This document shows positions 17,962 through 27,350 of a stretch of 64,000 nucleotides of DNA, piece by piece. The stretch is from positions 1-64,000 of the forward strand of contig JANQEK010000042.1 of NCBI GenBank assembly GCA_028278405.1, written 5' to 3'. Numbering within the stretch: position 1 is the first letter of the stretch; each line of letters begins with the position of its first letter. Under the pieces are notes generated by a model. The model saw only the letters and a program-made list of their open reading frames with translations. It made no database searches and had not been told where the DNA came from. The translations under genes and the position numbers were made by a program. Source of the DNA: Nitrospinaceae bacterium. GTDB taxonomy: Bacteria > Nitrospinota > Nitrospinia > Nitrospinales > Nitrospinaceae.

Positions 17962-18642
17962 ATGACAAGAATATCCCCTGTTGTCAAAACCCCGGGTAAT
18001 ACCCGACTTACAGGTTTTTCTTATCCGCTAATGTGGGTATTTCTCGGAATACTCATTTCTCTTTCAGCACTTGGATGCACTCATGATCACAAAGTCAATT
18101 TGAATCCGGAAATCTTCGTCCGCGTCAGCAATGTTGGAAATGGAGAAAAACTGGTGGTTCGGGTCAATGACATTCGTTCGCAAAAAGCCATCTCCAAAAA
18201 AGAATCCGATATCAAAGTGATCTCGGACCGCTCAGTTAACACCGTCAGTATTTATGCATCTTCCGACGTTCGCGATACCGTTTCGGAAAAGGTTATGGAA
18301 GGCTTTGAACGGATGGGCTTTCACGCATCCAAGTATGGCAAGGCTTCCAGCAAAAGAGTCACCGTGGAAATATCCAAACTAAACTTGAATTATCGGAGAG
18401 GGGGGGTCGGTATCAAAATTCCGGAAGTTCACGCCCGGATGGAAACAATACTCCGGGTGCAAGCCTACCATGACAACAAATCCTTCAAAAAAACTTACAG
18501 CTCTCGATTGAGGAAATCTCACCGCATACTGACTGGAAAGTTCAAAAACGAGCGCCTGATAAACAACAGTCTTTCCATGGCTATACAGAAAATATTCGAT
18601 GATCCCGAACTGATCCAATTCCTTTTACCGGCCAATCCCTGA
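17962..18642 (+). CDS. YajG-like lipoprotein, copy 2
   Basis: A 226-residue predicted lipoprotein with a long hydrophobic signal segment (about residues 20-38) and lipobox LSALGC. The mature domain is paralogous to the preceding gene: the same EIFVRVSNVGNGEKL opening, a middle GFHASKYG turn and the C-terminal DDPELIQFLLP end. A gap of 192 nt without a terminator separates the copies. Twin lipoproteins of this type suggest a duplicated envelope component; no partner could be identified. Confidence 0.72.
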   Translation: MTRISPVVKTPGNTRLTGFSYPLMWVFLGILISLSALGCTHDHKVNLNPEIFVRVSNVGNGEKLVVRVNDIRSQKAISKKESDIKVISDRSVNTVSIYASSDVRDTVSEKVMEGFERMGFHASKYGKASSKRVTVEISKLNLNYRRGGVGIKIPEVHARMETILRVQAYHDNKSFKKTYSSRLRKSHRILTGKFKNERLINNSLSMAIQKIFDDPELIQFLLPANP

Positions 18643-18941
18643 TCTGTCTTCAAACTGTTTTCTAGACAAAGGAAGTCGACTCCAAATACAAATTTTTTGG
18701 CGGCAAAGGCTCTAAGCATCCAAAAGTACTGAAATAAAGCCATTTAAATCAGATGCTTATTGCCAACCCCAGGGCATCGTGATAATCTTAAAATACAAAT
18801 AATGAATTGTTTCGCAATTATTTTTGGTTAGAAAATTGTCCCCAAGCTTCTGATAGACTCCTGTTACGCCCTGGACGTTTGGCTCACGTGAGAAAAGAGT
18901 TTTAGAACTATTTGCCTGCAGAATTTTAGAGGAAAAAACTC

Positions 18942-20273
18942 GTGAAGTATTCTCAACTGACCTTTGAAAATCCCAATTGCAAGCCTGCCCCTCCCCACCT
19001 CCGTAGGGATCAGATTATTGCTAAGCTGAAAGAAAATTTCGATTTCGAAAACGCCCATCTCCGCTCATCATCCAACAATGAGGGTGAAGGCGTCCTGTCA
19101 AAATGCTACGGGTATGAGGCCCCGGACCAGGCCAAGGACCTCGGCATTTATCCTTATTTTCGTGAAATTGAGGCCATGAATGGCGCCCATGTCACTATTG
19201 GAGGACGCGATGTTATCACGGTATCCTCCAACAACTACCTCGGCCTGACCAACGATCCCCGAGTTGTCGAAGCGGGAAAAACCGCTTTGGAGAAGTTCGG
19301 TACCGGTTGCACCGGCAGCCGGTTTCTCAACGGGACGCTGAGTCTTCACAAAAAACTTGAGAAAGACATTTCCCACTTCCTGAAACGGGATGACACCATC
19401 GTGATGTCCACCGGTTACCAGGCCAATCAGGGGACCATATCCTGCCTCCTGGGCAGGAAAGACATTGCATTCTCCGACCGGGAGAACCATGCCAGCATCT
19501 ATGAAGGGTGCGCGGTGGCTGCCGGCAAAACGGTACGTTTTCGTCACAACGACATGGATCATCTGGAGTACTGCCTGAAGAAATACAGAGGAGTGGAAGG
19601 CAAACTAATCATAACAGACAGTGTCTTCAGCATGAGCGGCGACATAGCGAACCTCCCGGGAATCGTCAAACTGGCGCGGGATTACAAGGCCAGCATTCTA
19701 GTGGACGAAGCCCACGGTATGGGTGTCATGGGTGAAGCGGGCCGGGGCGTCACAAGCTATTACAATCTGGAGAAAGAAATCGATATCTATGTCGGCACAT
19801 TTTCCAAAAGCATGGGATCTATTGGCGGATTCGTTTCAGCACACCCTAAAATTACCGAATACATCCGGCATAAGGCTTCGGCGTTTATCTTTACGGCGGC
19901 ATTACCTCCGGCCTCGGTTGCGGGAGTGAACACCGCTTTAAATATCATGATTCAGGAACCGGAGCGGATACGGCAGCTTCATAACAACGCCGCCTACATG
20001 AAAAAAGGGTTGTTCGACATGGGATTTCAAATCAACAACAACCCGATACCGATCATTCCCATCAAGATCGGAGACGAAGCCTTGACACTTTATTTTAATC
20101 AACTCCTGTTTGACAACGGCGTTTTTGCGGGCGTTGCCGTGTCACCCGTGGTTCCGGCCTTCCATGCAATGATACGAACCAGCTATACTTCGGCACACAC
20201 TCAGGAGGACTTGGACCATGTTCTCCACACTTTCAAAATAATCGGAACAGATTTGGGCATTATCTCTCAATAA
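18942..20273 (+). CDS. Serine palmitoyltransferase-like alpha-oxoamine synthase
   Basis: PLP enzyme of the KBL/BioF/SPT family. GIYPYFREIE followed by SSNNYLGLTNDP is the SPT-type opening. The cofactor-stacking His is in SDRENHASIYEG and the PLP-contact Asp in VDEAHGMGVMG. The Schiff-base lysine is K289 in TFSKSMGSIGGF. The about 40 extra N-terminal residues also match bacterial SPT rather than BioF. It starts at GTG 18942 behind a GAGGA motif. It heads a compact five-gene operon whose other members fit ceramide formation, head-group addition and export, so serine plus acyl thioester to 3-ketosphinganine is the likely reaction. BioF activity is a less likely alternative, since bioD and bioA lie elsewhere. 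Confidence 0.85.
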   Translation: MKYSQLTFENPNCKPAPPHLRRDQIIAKLKENFDFENAHLRSSSNNEGEGVLSKCYGYEAPDQAKDLGIYPYFREIEAMNGAHVTIGGRDVITVSSNNYLGLTNDPRVVEAGKTALEKFGTGCTGSRFLNGTLSLHKKLEKDISHFLKRDDTIVMSTGYQANQGTISCLLGRKDIAFSDRENHASIYEGCAVAAGKTVRFRHNDMDHLEYCLKKYRGVEGKLIITDSVFSMSGDIANLPGIVKLARDYKASILVDEAHGMGVMGEAGRGVTSYYNLEKEIDIYVGTFSKSMGSIGGFVSAHPKITEYIRHKASAFIFTAALPPASVAGVNTALNIMIQEPERIRQLHNNAAYMKKGLFDMGFQINNNPIPIIPIKIGDEALTLYFNQLLFDNGVFAGVAVSPVVPAFHAMIRTSYTSAHTQEDLDHVLHTFKIIGTDLGIISQ

Positions 20274-21394
20274 TGGCCATCGTTTTAAAAAGGGTCGAAT
20301 CCTCCAAAGACACCGACGCTTTTATCCTTTTCCCACACAAACTCTACACCGGTAACACCCCTTGGGTAGCACCCCTGAACCACGAAAGAAAAAAATTTCT
20401 TTCACCCGAAACAAATCCTTTTTTCGATCATGCTGAAGCCCAGTATTTTCTCGCTCTATCTAATGAAGGGAAAGTTCTAGGACGTATCGCCGCCATTGTC
20501 GACCACGACCACAATCGATTTCATAAGGAAAATACCGGCTTCTTCGGGATGTTTGAATGTATTGACAATCTCGAAGTATCCACCCTGCTATTAAACGCGG
20601 CAAGGCAATGGTGCGAAAACAGAAAAATGGACCGGATACAGGGTCCTCTAAACTTGTCCACCAATCACGAATGCGGTCTCTTGGTGGAAAATTTTGACGA
20701 TCCCCCTGTATTGGGGATGCCCTACAATCCACCTTACTATTCAAATCTGTTCCTCCATTGGGGTCTGAAAAAACTCAAAGACCTGATCTCTTTTGACCTT
20801 CGGATCACCCAGGTTCCGGAGTATCTGGACAGGGCGGTTTCATTGATTCGAAAAAGGAATCGATTCAGCATACGGTGCCTGCAAATGGATCGGTTCGATG
20901 AGGAACTGGATTTGATCTGGGAAATCTATAATTCCGCCTGGGAGACCAACTGGGGCTTCGTCCCGATGAGCCATCGCGAATTCGTCTATGCGGCCCAGGA
21001 TATGAAGCGTGTGGTGGACCCCCGATTATGCTACATCGCCGATGTGAACGGCGAACCTGCCGGGTTTTCCCTGACCCTGTCGGATATCAATCAGGCACTC
21101 AAACCCATGAAGGGAAAACTGTTTCCTTTCGGATGGCTGAAGTTTATCCTAGGAAAGAGAGAAATTAATCGCTCTCGTGTCATCACCCTGGGAGTCAAAA
21201 AGAAATACCAACGATTGGGAATCGACGCCTTTTTCTACCACGCCACTTACAAACAATTGATAGAAATGAATATCCATCGGGTAGACATGTCGTGGGTTCT
21301 CGAAGACAACCAGGCGATAATCGGCCCCATTGAAAAAATCGGCGGAGTTCCCTACAAACGACATCGGATTTATGAACGAAGCTTCTCCCATTAA
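20273..21394 (+). CDS. YghO/GNAT-like acyltransferase, candidate bacterial ceramide synthase
   Basis: A 373-residue protein with the YghO-type pattern: YTGNTPWVAPL and NPFFDHAEAQYFLA near the N terminus, RIQGPLNLSTNHECGLLV near residue 123, and MPYNPPYYSNLF. A GNAT-like C-terminal fold follows (LGVKKKYQRLGIDAFFYHAT, near residue 300, resembling the acyl-CoA loop). This family contains the bacterial ceramide synthase described in Caulobacter. The start overlaps the SPT stop by one base (TAATGG), indicating translational coupling. Assignment as ceramide synthase rests on family and operon context; substrate is not proven. Confidence 0.72.
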   Translation: MAIVLKRVESSKDTDAFILFPHKLYTGNTPWVAPLNHERKKFLSPETNPFFDHAEAQYFLALSNEGKVLGRIAAIVDHDHNRFHKENTGFFGMFECIDNLEVSTLLLNAARQWCENRKMDRIQGPLNLSTNHECGLLVENFDDPPVLGMPYNPPYYSNLFLHWGLKKLKDLISFDLRITQVPEYLDRAVSLIRKRNRFSIRCLQMDRFDEELDLIWEIYNSAWETNWGFVPMSHREFVYAAQDMKRVVDPRLCYIADVNGEPAGFSLTLSDINQALKPMKGKLFPFGWLKFILGKREINRSRVITLGVKKKYQRLGIDAFFYHATYKQLIEMNIHRVDMSWVLEDNQAIIGPIEKIGGVPYKRHRIYERSFSH

Positions 21395-22379
21395 CGGATC
21401 ATCGACACTGGTCACCGGCGCCACCGGGTTTATCGGGAGTCACCTGGTAGACTCTCTACTGGAACGTGGATGCAAAGTGCATTGCGTGGTCCGCAAAACC
21501 AGCAATCTGCAATGGCTCGACACTTCCCGCGTCATTGTACATACAGGAGATCTCCACCAGCCTGAGACCTACCAAGAATCTCTTGCCGAAGTGGATTATG
21601 TATTTCATTGTGCCGGCATCACACGTGCCAACAACAGGCACGAATATCTCCACCAGAATGCACGTGCTTGTGTTCCTTTTTACCGGAGCTGTGTCGAGCA
21701 TGGCAAACAGATCAAGGGTGTGGTGCACCTCAGCAGCCTTGCAGCGGTCGGCCCCACACCCCCCCAACAGAAAGTTGATGAAGAGACTCCCTGCCATCCT
21801 TTGACTTATTATGGCAAATCCAAGTTAACCGGCGAGGAGATTGCCCTGGGGTACGCTTCTGAGCTTCCGATGGTTATTCTGCGTCCGCCGGTTGTGTACG
21901 GAGAACGGGATATAAATTTCTTTACCTACCTGAGAACCGTTAGTTGGAGAATGGCCATCAAAATCGGAACCACGCCTCGAACTCTTTCCCTGATCCATGT
22001 CAAGGATCTGGTCGATGCCATGATACGGGCCGCAGCGGCACCCGATCCGAATCAAAATGTTTTGTTTATTACTGACGGTAAAATCTATTCCTGGGAGGAT
22101 GTGGCCAACGCCGCAATGGACGCACTGGAAGTTCGGGCACAAACCATCATCATTCCGGTTTGGTTGATGGGCTTTGCAGCCATGGTATCCGAATTTCTGT
22201 CAAAAATGAGAAACCGGACCCCGCTGATCGACCGGCAACGGATGATTGATCTCCGCCAAAGTTCATGGACCGCTTCCTCGGAGCGGTTTTTCGGTCATTA
22301 CTCATTCCAGCCCCGGATCGACCTCATCCAGGGTTTAAAGCAAACATGCGCCTGGTACAAACGACAGGGGTGGCTCTAA
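21372..22379 (+). CDS. NAD(P)-dependent epimerase/reductase, candidate ceramide reductase
   Basis: Extended SDR protein of 335 residues. Rossmann motif GATGFIGSHL near residue 16, active-site YYGKSK (Tyr147, Lys151), and a C-terminal substrate domain ending with RIDLIQGLKQTCAWYKRQGW. It overlaps the acyltransferase gene by 23 nt and is followed by the next gene after 1 nt. In bacteria that make sphingolipids an epimerase-like reductase (CerR) reduces the 3-keto group; the position here between the acyltransferase and a lipid head-group enzyme fits this. A sugar epimerase role is possible but no other sugar-nucleotide genes are nearby. Confidence 0.72.
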   Translation: MNEASPINGSSTLVTGATGFIGSHLVDSLLERGCKVHCVVRKTSNLQWLDTSRVIVHTGDLHQPETYQESLAEVDYVFHCAGITRANNRHEYLHQNARACVPFYRSCVEHGKQIKGVVHLSSLAAVGPTPPQQKVDEETPCHPLTYYGKSKLTGEEIALGYASELPMVILRPPVVYGERDINFFTYLRTVSWRMAIKIGTTPRTLSLIHVKDLVDAMIRAAAAPDPNQNVLFITDGKIYSWEDVANAAMDALEVRAQTIIIPVWLMGFAAMVSEFLSKMRNRTPLIDRQRMIDLRQSSWTASSERFFGHYSFQPRIDLIQGLKQTCAWYKRQGWL

Positions 22380-22380
22380 A

Positions 22381-23241
22381 ATGTCTTTGAATGCGCAGAT
22401 GAGCCAAATTCGGAAAAATCTATCAGAACCGGTAGTCCGCTTTATCCAGGAACCGGCCGCGCGGCCCATCGTCTATGCATTTAAGGAAACGCCCGTCACC
22501 CCCAACCAAGTGACGGGCCTTTCCGCCCTGCTGAGTATTGGCGCAGCCTATTTTTTTAGCCTGGGAGATGCCCGTTCCATGATTCAGGGGGGGATTATTT
22601 TTGAAATATCCCGTATTCTGGATAGTGTGGACGGGGAACTCGCGCGGGCCAAAGGGATGACCAGCGATTGGGGGCGCATCGTGGACGGCATCGGCGATTA
22701 CGTCTCCAGCATCGCTATTTTGATTGGATTGATGATTGGGCTTCCCAATTCTCGTGGAGAACTGCTCATTCTGGCTTTTCTCATTTTCTTAAGAGGGCTG
22801 ACTTATGACTACTTCAAAGAAAACATGATGAGCCGGATAAATCACGGTTATGACGGGTCCCAGCGCGATATCCAAAAAACTTATGAAAGACTATCCAAAT
22901 CCCATTCTTTGATGCTCAAAATCTATTTTTATTATCTACAGTTTCAGCAGTTGCTGTTTAAAGGACATTGGACAACTTTGAAAAGTTATTCTTCCAAACA
23001 GACTGCGGCCCACCCGGTCTGGCCGGAGGAACAAAGACTTCGCTACTACCAGAACAAACAACCTTTGATCTTTCTTTGGAAATGGAACGGGCCAGATTTG
23101 ATGTTTTTTCTCATCATCCTGTTTTCCTGTTTCTCCATTCTGGAAAATTGCTTGCCGTGGCTCTCAGCGATTATGGCTATACAGTTGATCGTTACTTTCA
23201 TTTTTCACCATTATTTGATTCGCAATGAAAAATCTTCTTAG
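22381..23241 (+). CDS. CDP-alcohol phosphatidyltransferase family membrane protein
   Basis: Integral membrane enzyme that transfers a phospho-alcohol between CDP-activated and free alcohol. The complete family signature is present: Asp81 and Asp84-Gly in DSVDGELARAKG, then GRIVDGIGD with the two catalytic Asp residues. Several hydrophobic segments surround it. Two substrates are plausible: a CDP-activated head group transferred to ceramide, or a phosphatidylinositol-type reaction. A soluble-looking insert (about 165-230, charged and aromatic) distinguishes it from PgsA/PssA. It starts 1 nt after the epimerase stop and overlaps the exporter gene by 17 nt. Confidence 0.85.
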   Translation: MSLNAQMSQIRKNLSEPVVRFIQEPAARPIVYAFKETPVTPNQVTGLSALLSIGAAYFFSLGDARSMIQGGIIFEISRILDSVDGELARAKGMTSDWGRIVDGIGDYVSSIAILIGLMIGLPNSRGELLILAFLIFLRGLTYDYFKENMMSRINHGYDGSQRDIQKTYERLSKSHSLMLKIYFYYLQFQQLLFKGHWTTLKSYSSKQTAAHPVWPEEQRLRYYQNKQPLIFLWKWNGPDLMFFLIILFSCFSILENCLPWLSAIMAIQLIVTFIFHHYLIRNEKSS

Positions 23242-25636
23242 GTGGTGCTACCTTAATATAACCGCAAAAAGCCCCTGGCTGATCGTGGCATGCGGCGCCC
23301 TGATTACACTCGGAGCCCTTTGGGTCGCCTCGGGATTGACCTATAGCCCTCGACTGGACAACCTCCTCCCTCAGGATCTCGAACTGGTTCAGGAGTTCAA
23401 CGAGGTGGTCGATAAAACCGGAGGAACCGGTCCTCTGGTGGTCGTTTTGGAAGGCTTGACACCCAAGCAAGCCCCGGAAGTAATTGATGGGCTGACCGGA
23501 AGATTCCAACGGGTTCCTGATGTTTATTTTGTCGATTCCCGGATACCGGTTCGGTTTCTAAAAAACCGCCAATTGTTGTTCGCAACGCAAAGCGATTTAC
23601 AGGAACTCGATAAAGTGATTGAGGGGGCCATCGAACACGCCCGCAGCTCGTTAACCGGCTTTTTTGGAGCTTCTCAGGACTCCTACAATCCTTCCGAACT
23701 CCAGGGCCTCTCGGATCATTATAGAATTTTTGAAAATATCCAACCCTTCTATAGAGGCAAAAGCGGAAACCGATACTATATCTTCATACAATCCCGCGGC
23801 ACCGCATCCAATACAGGCTTCACACGAAATTTCGTTCAATCGATTCAGCATCAGATCGACCAGTTCCGTTTGAACCATCATTACCCGAATTTAAAAATTC
23901 AGTTTTCCGGAGGCATGATCACCCGTCTCGAGGAAAACCATGTGGTTCAAACCGATTTAAAGAACTCGGTGATTGTCGCCGTGGTACTGGTCACCATCAT
24001 ATTGGCTCTATACAACCGGTCGATCCTTTCGATCATCCTGCTCTTCATACCCCTGATCACCTCCCTGAGCCTGACTTTCGCGCTCACTCGCCTCTTGATC
24101 GGCCATGTCAATATTGTTTCCGGGTTTTTGGTCGCGATACTGACAGGGCTGGGAATCAATTATGGGATTCATTTATACATTCGATTCAAGCAGGAATTAC
24201 GCAAGGGTCAGACCATCCCTGCTGCTGCGGAGTTGGTTGCCACCCAGGTAGGGAGGTCCGGGGTCATTGCCATGGCCACAACCATCAGCGTTTTTTCCCT
24301 GTTGATGCTTTCTGACTTCCGGGGATTTTCCGAATTTGGCGCCATTGCAGCTATCGGAATCATGTGCTCCTTCACCAGCTACTTTTTCCTGTTGCCTGCC
24401 CTTGTTCTTTGCGCCGACAGAATTCATGGATTGAGAAAACCCCGGCCCCGAATGTTCTCTCTGAGAATTTCCGCCATTTATTCCAAAACTCCCATCTTTC
24501 TGGTGGCCATGTTTCTCATTCTCCTGGCTTCCAGTCTGTTTCTCATCCCTGACATTCAGTTTGAGCATGATTTTCGAAAGTTACGCGGAGAATCACCCGC
24601 GGCTGACTTTGAAGCGGAAACAACGGAAGATTTTGGATTCGCTTTTTCACCTACTGTCATCATGACGCCCAACAAAGGAGATCTTTTCAGAATTCATCAG
24701 GCTCTCCAATCCATCAAGGAAAAATACGGTGACGACTCCACCATAGGAATCCATCACTCGTTGGACCTTTTCAGCCTCAAACAATATGAAAGCAAAAAGC
24801 CAATTCTGAAACGTATCCGCGATAAATTGATCAAAGACAGGGACATCATAGAAATATCCATGGGAACACATCGCTACCGCAAGCTCAAACGGCTGGTAGA
24901 AGCCAAGCCCTTCGACGCAAAAAACACCCCTCCAAATTTATTGAAGCGCTTCATGGCAAAAGACCAGTACCTACTCCTGATCTTTTCTCCTGCCGATAAG
25001 AATTTTTTCGATGTAAGAAACATCTATCAACTTGAGAAGGAAATCAAAGAGCTTAAAACAACCCTCGCCAAGGAAAATATCCGTTTTGCTGTGCTGAACG
25101 AAAATCTCCTGGCAGCCGCAATTCTGGATTGGGTGAAGCAGAAAGGCCCTCAAACCCTGGCTTGGGCCATGGGGCTGGTGTTTTTGATCCTGCTCTGGGA
25201 TTTCCGGAGTCCCCGGCTGGCCTTCAAAACCTTCCTTCCCCTGTTTACAGGTCTGGCTCTGACAGGAGCACTTATGTCCGTCTTCCATATCAAATTGAAT
25301 TTCATCAATATGGTGATGCTTCCCTCTATTGTCGGTATAATGATCGATCATTGCGTCTATCTGGGGCATCATATTTTGGACTATTCACGGCATGAAACGA
25401 CAAAGTCCGTCAAGGAAACCGGAAGCGCCATTATTCTATCTGCTCTGGCGAGCCTGGCAGGATACGCCAGCCTCAACAGCGCGCATCATGCCGGTGTGCG
25501 GTCCATTGCTCACGTGGTGGAGGTGGGGATTATCGTCTGCACCGCATGTGCATTGTTCATGCTCCCTGTTTTGTTTCAAATGGGTGCCCACAAGTCTCCT
25601 TCATACCGGGCGCCTCAACCGGACCAGAAGGATTAG
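23225..25636 (+). CDS. MMPL/RND-family lipid transporter
   Basis: An 803-residue RND superfamily protein with two repeats of the SSD/patched-like membrane domain. The N-terminal membrane helix (about 15-35) precedes a large periplasmic loop. TM clusters follow at about 240-400 and 640-800, each with a glycine/acidic core (LTGLGINYGIHLYIRF; SIVGIMIDHCVYLGHH). MMPL and HpnN-type proteins move lipids from inner to outer membrane. As last gene of the SPT operon it is the obvious candidate exporter for the lipid made by the upstream genes. The 17-nt overlap with the preceding gene implies coupling. Confidence 0.85.
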   Translation: MKNLLRWCYLNITAKSPWLIVACGALITLGALWVASGLTYSPRLDNLLPQDLELVQEFNEVVDKTGGTGPLVVVLEGLTPKQAPEVIDGLTGRFQRVPDVYFVDSRIPVRFLKNRQLLFATQSDLQELDKVIEGAIEHARSSLTGFFGASQDSYNPSELQGLSDHYRIFENIQPFYRGKSGNRYYIFIQSRGTASNTGFTRNFVQSIQHQIDQFRLNHHYPNLKIQFSGGMITRLEENHVVQTDLKNSVIVAVVLVTIILALYNRSILSIILLFIPLITSLSLTFALTRLLIGHVNIVSGFLVAILTGLGINYGIHLYIRFKQELRKGQTIPAAAELVATQVGRSGVIAMATTISVFSLLMLSDFRGFSEFGAIAAIGIMCSFTSYFFLLPALVLCADRIHGLRKPRPRMFSLRISAIYSKTPIFLVAMFLILLASSLFLIPDIQFEHDFRKLRGESPAADFEAETTEDFGFAFSPTVIMTPNKGDLFRIHQALQSIKEKYGDDSTIGIHHSLDLFSLKQYESKKPILKRIRDKLIKDRDIIEISMGTHRYRKLKRLVEAKPFDAKNTPPNLLKRFMAKDQYLLLIFSPADKNFFDVRNIYQLEKEIKELKTTLAKENIRFAVLNENLLAAAILDWVKQKGPQTLAWAMGLVFLILLWDFRSPRLAFKTFLPLFTGLALTGALMSVFHIKLNFINMVMLPSIVGIMIDHCVYLGHHILDYSRHETTKSVKETGSAIILSALASLAGYASLNSAHHAGVRSIAHVVEVGIIVCTACALFMLPVLFQMGAHKSPSYRAPQPDQKD

Positions 25637-25683
25637 ATCGGGTCCGCGTTTAAGTTTTCGGGTTTGAGCAGTGAGGTTTCTTC

Positions 25684-27336
25684 ATGAATGATTCGACACC
25701 CTTTAAAGGAAAACCCATCTCCAACATTGCTTCCCGGTTAGGGCTCAAGGAAGAAGATTGGATCCCCTACGGAACGACTAAAGCAAAGGTTCACCTCGAC
25801 GTTCTAAAAAAATATCCGTCTCGCGGCAAACTCATTCTGGTTTCCGCTATCACTCCCACACCGGCGGGTGAGGGTAAAACCACCACGACGATCGGATTGG
25901 GGCAGGCGCTGGCGCATCAAGATCAATCGGTCAGCATCGCCTTGCGCGAACCCTCGCTCGGACCCTGCCTGGGCATGAAAGGCGGCGCCACCGGCGGGGG
26001 ACTGAGCCAGGTGCATCCTGCGGAGGAAATTAATCTGCACTTTACGGGTGATTTCCACGCCATCACCTCCGCCAACAATCTGCTGGCCGCTCTTCTTGAT
26101 AATCGGATTTACCGGGAAGAAGCCGTGGCCATCGACCCGCGCCGAATCACTTGGAAACGGGTCGTGGACATGAACGATCGCGCCTTGCGAAATATCATCA
26201 TCGGTTTGGGTGGAGTCCTGCAGGGAATACCGCGTGAATCAGGATTCGATATCACTGCCGCGTCCGAAATCATGGCCATCCTCTGTCTGGCCAAAGACTA
26301 CGACGATCTCAAAACCCGCCTAGGTCGTATCCTCGTGGCCTTCACCTACAACGGGGAACCGGTCACCGCTGACTCGCTCAACGCCACCGGGGCGTTGGCT
26401 GCCCTATTGAAAGACGCGCTTATGCCGAACCTCGTCCAGACCACCGAAGGCGTTCCGGCATTCATCCACGGCGGACCGTTCGCCAACATTGCTCACGGAT
26501 GCAACTCGGTGATCGCCACCAAAATGGCTCTGGGTCTGACTGATTGGGTCATCACCGAAGCCGGATTTGGATTCGACCTCGGAGCGGAAAAGTTTTTCGA
26601 CATCAAATGTCAAAGCGCAGGGCTCGACACCGCCGCCGTCGTGCTCGTAGCCACATGCCGGGCACTCAAAATGCACGGAGGAGTCGCCAAAAACCAACTC
26701 ACCGAAAAAAACCTGGAAGCCTTACAAAAGGGCTTAGCCAACCTCGACAAACACGTCGAGAATATCGACAAGTTCTGCGAACCACCGGTGGTATGTCTTA
26801 ACCGATTTGCGACCGATCATGATGAAGAAATCGAACTGATTCGCAAGCACTGCGTAAATACTTTAAACGTGCCCTTCGCCGTCAGCAATCATTTTGAAGA
26901 AGGAGGAAAAGGAGGAGTCGAACTGGCGCAGGCGGTAATCCAACATTCCGAGAAAACATCCAGTCCCTTTTGCCCGCTTTACGACTGGAAAGAGGACGTC
27001 AAAACCAAAATCTGGAAAGTCGCGAACGGTATGTATGGTGCGGAAAATATCGTGTACACCAAAAAGGCGGAACGCGACCTGAAATCCATTAATCAGCTTG
27101 GGTATGACAAGCTTCCGGTATGTATCGCCAAAACACCGCAATCGCTGTCCGACGACCCCAAACTTATTGGCCGGCCTACGGGATTCACCGTGACCGTACG
27201 GGAAATTATCATATCGGCGGGCGCCGGATTTCTTGTTCCCATTACCGGTGACATCATGCGCATGCCCGGTCTTCCCAAGACTCCGCAAGCGGAGCACATT
27301 GACGTAATCGACGGCAATATCACCGGCGTAAAATAA
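25684..27336 (+). CDS. fhs: Formate--tetrahydrofolate ligase
   Basis: ATP-dependent formation of 10-formyl-THF from formate, feeding one-carbon metabolism. The 550 residues include the nucleotide motif TPTPAGEGKTTTTIGLGQAL near residue 59. REPSLGPCLGMKGGATGGG (near 100) and the FTGDFHAITSANNLL segment follow. Length and all conserved blocks match the bacterial monofunctional enzyme. It begins 47 nt after the exporter gene. It converges with a PTPS gene that may itself belong to folate synthesis. Confidence 0.97.
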   Translation: MNDSTPFKGKPISNIASRLGLKEEDWIPYGTTKAKVHLDVLKKYPSRGKLILVSAITPTPAGEGKTTTTIGLGQALAHQDQSVSIALREPSLGPCLGMKGGATGGGLSQVHPAEEINLHFTGDFHAITSANNLLAALLDNRIYREEAVAIDPRRITWKRVVDMNDRALRNIIIGLGGVLQGIPRESGFDITAASEIMAILCLAKDYDDLKTRLGRILVAFTYNGEPVTADSLNATGALAALLKDALMPNLVQTTEGVPAFIHGGPFANIAHGCNSVIATKMALGLTDWVITEAGFGFDLGAEKFFDIKCQSAGLDTAAVVLVATCRALKMHGGVAKNQLTEKNLEALQKGLANLDKHVENIDKFCEPPVVCLNRFATDHDEEIELIRKHCVNTLNVPFAVSNHFEEGGKGGVELAQAVIQHSEKTSSPFCPLYDWKEDVKTKIWKVANGMYGAENIVYTKKAERDLKSINQLGYDKLPVCIAKTPQSLSDDPKLIGRPTGFTVTVREIIISAGAGFLVPITGDIMRMPGLPKTPQAEHIDVIDGNITGVK

Positions 27337-27350
27337 ACCCGCGATAGCCT

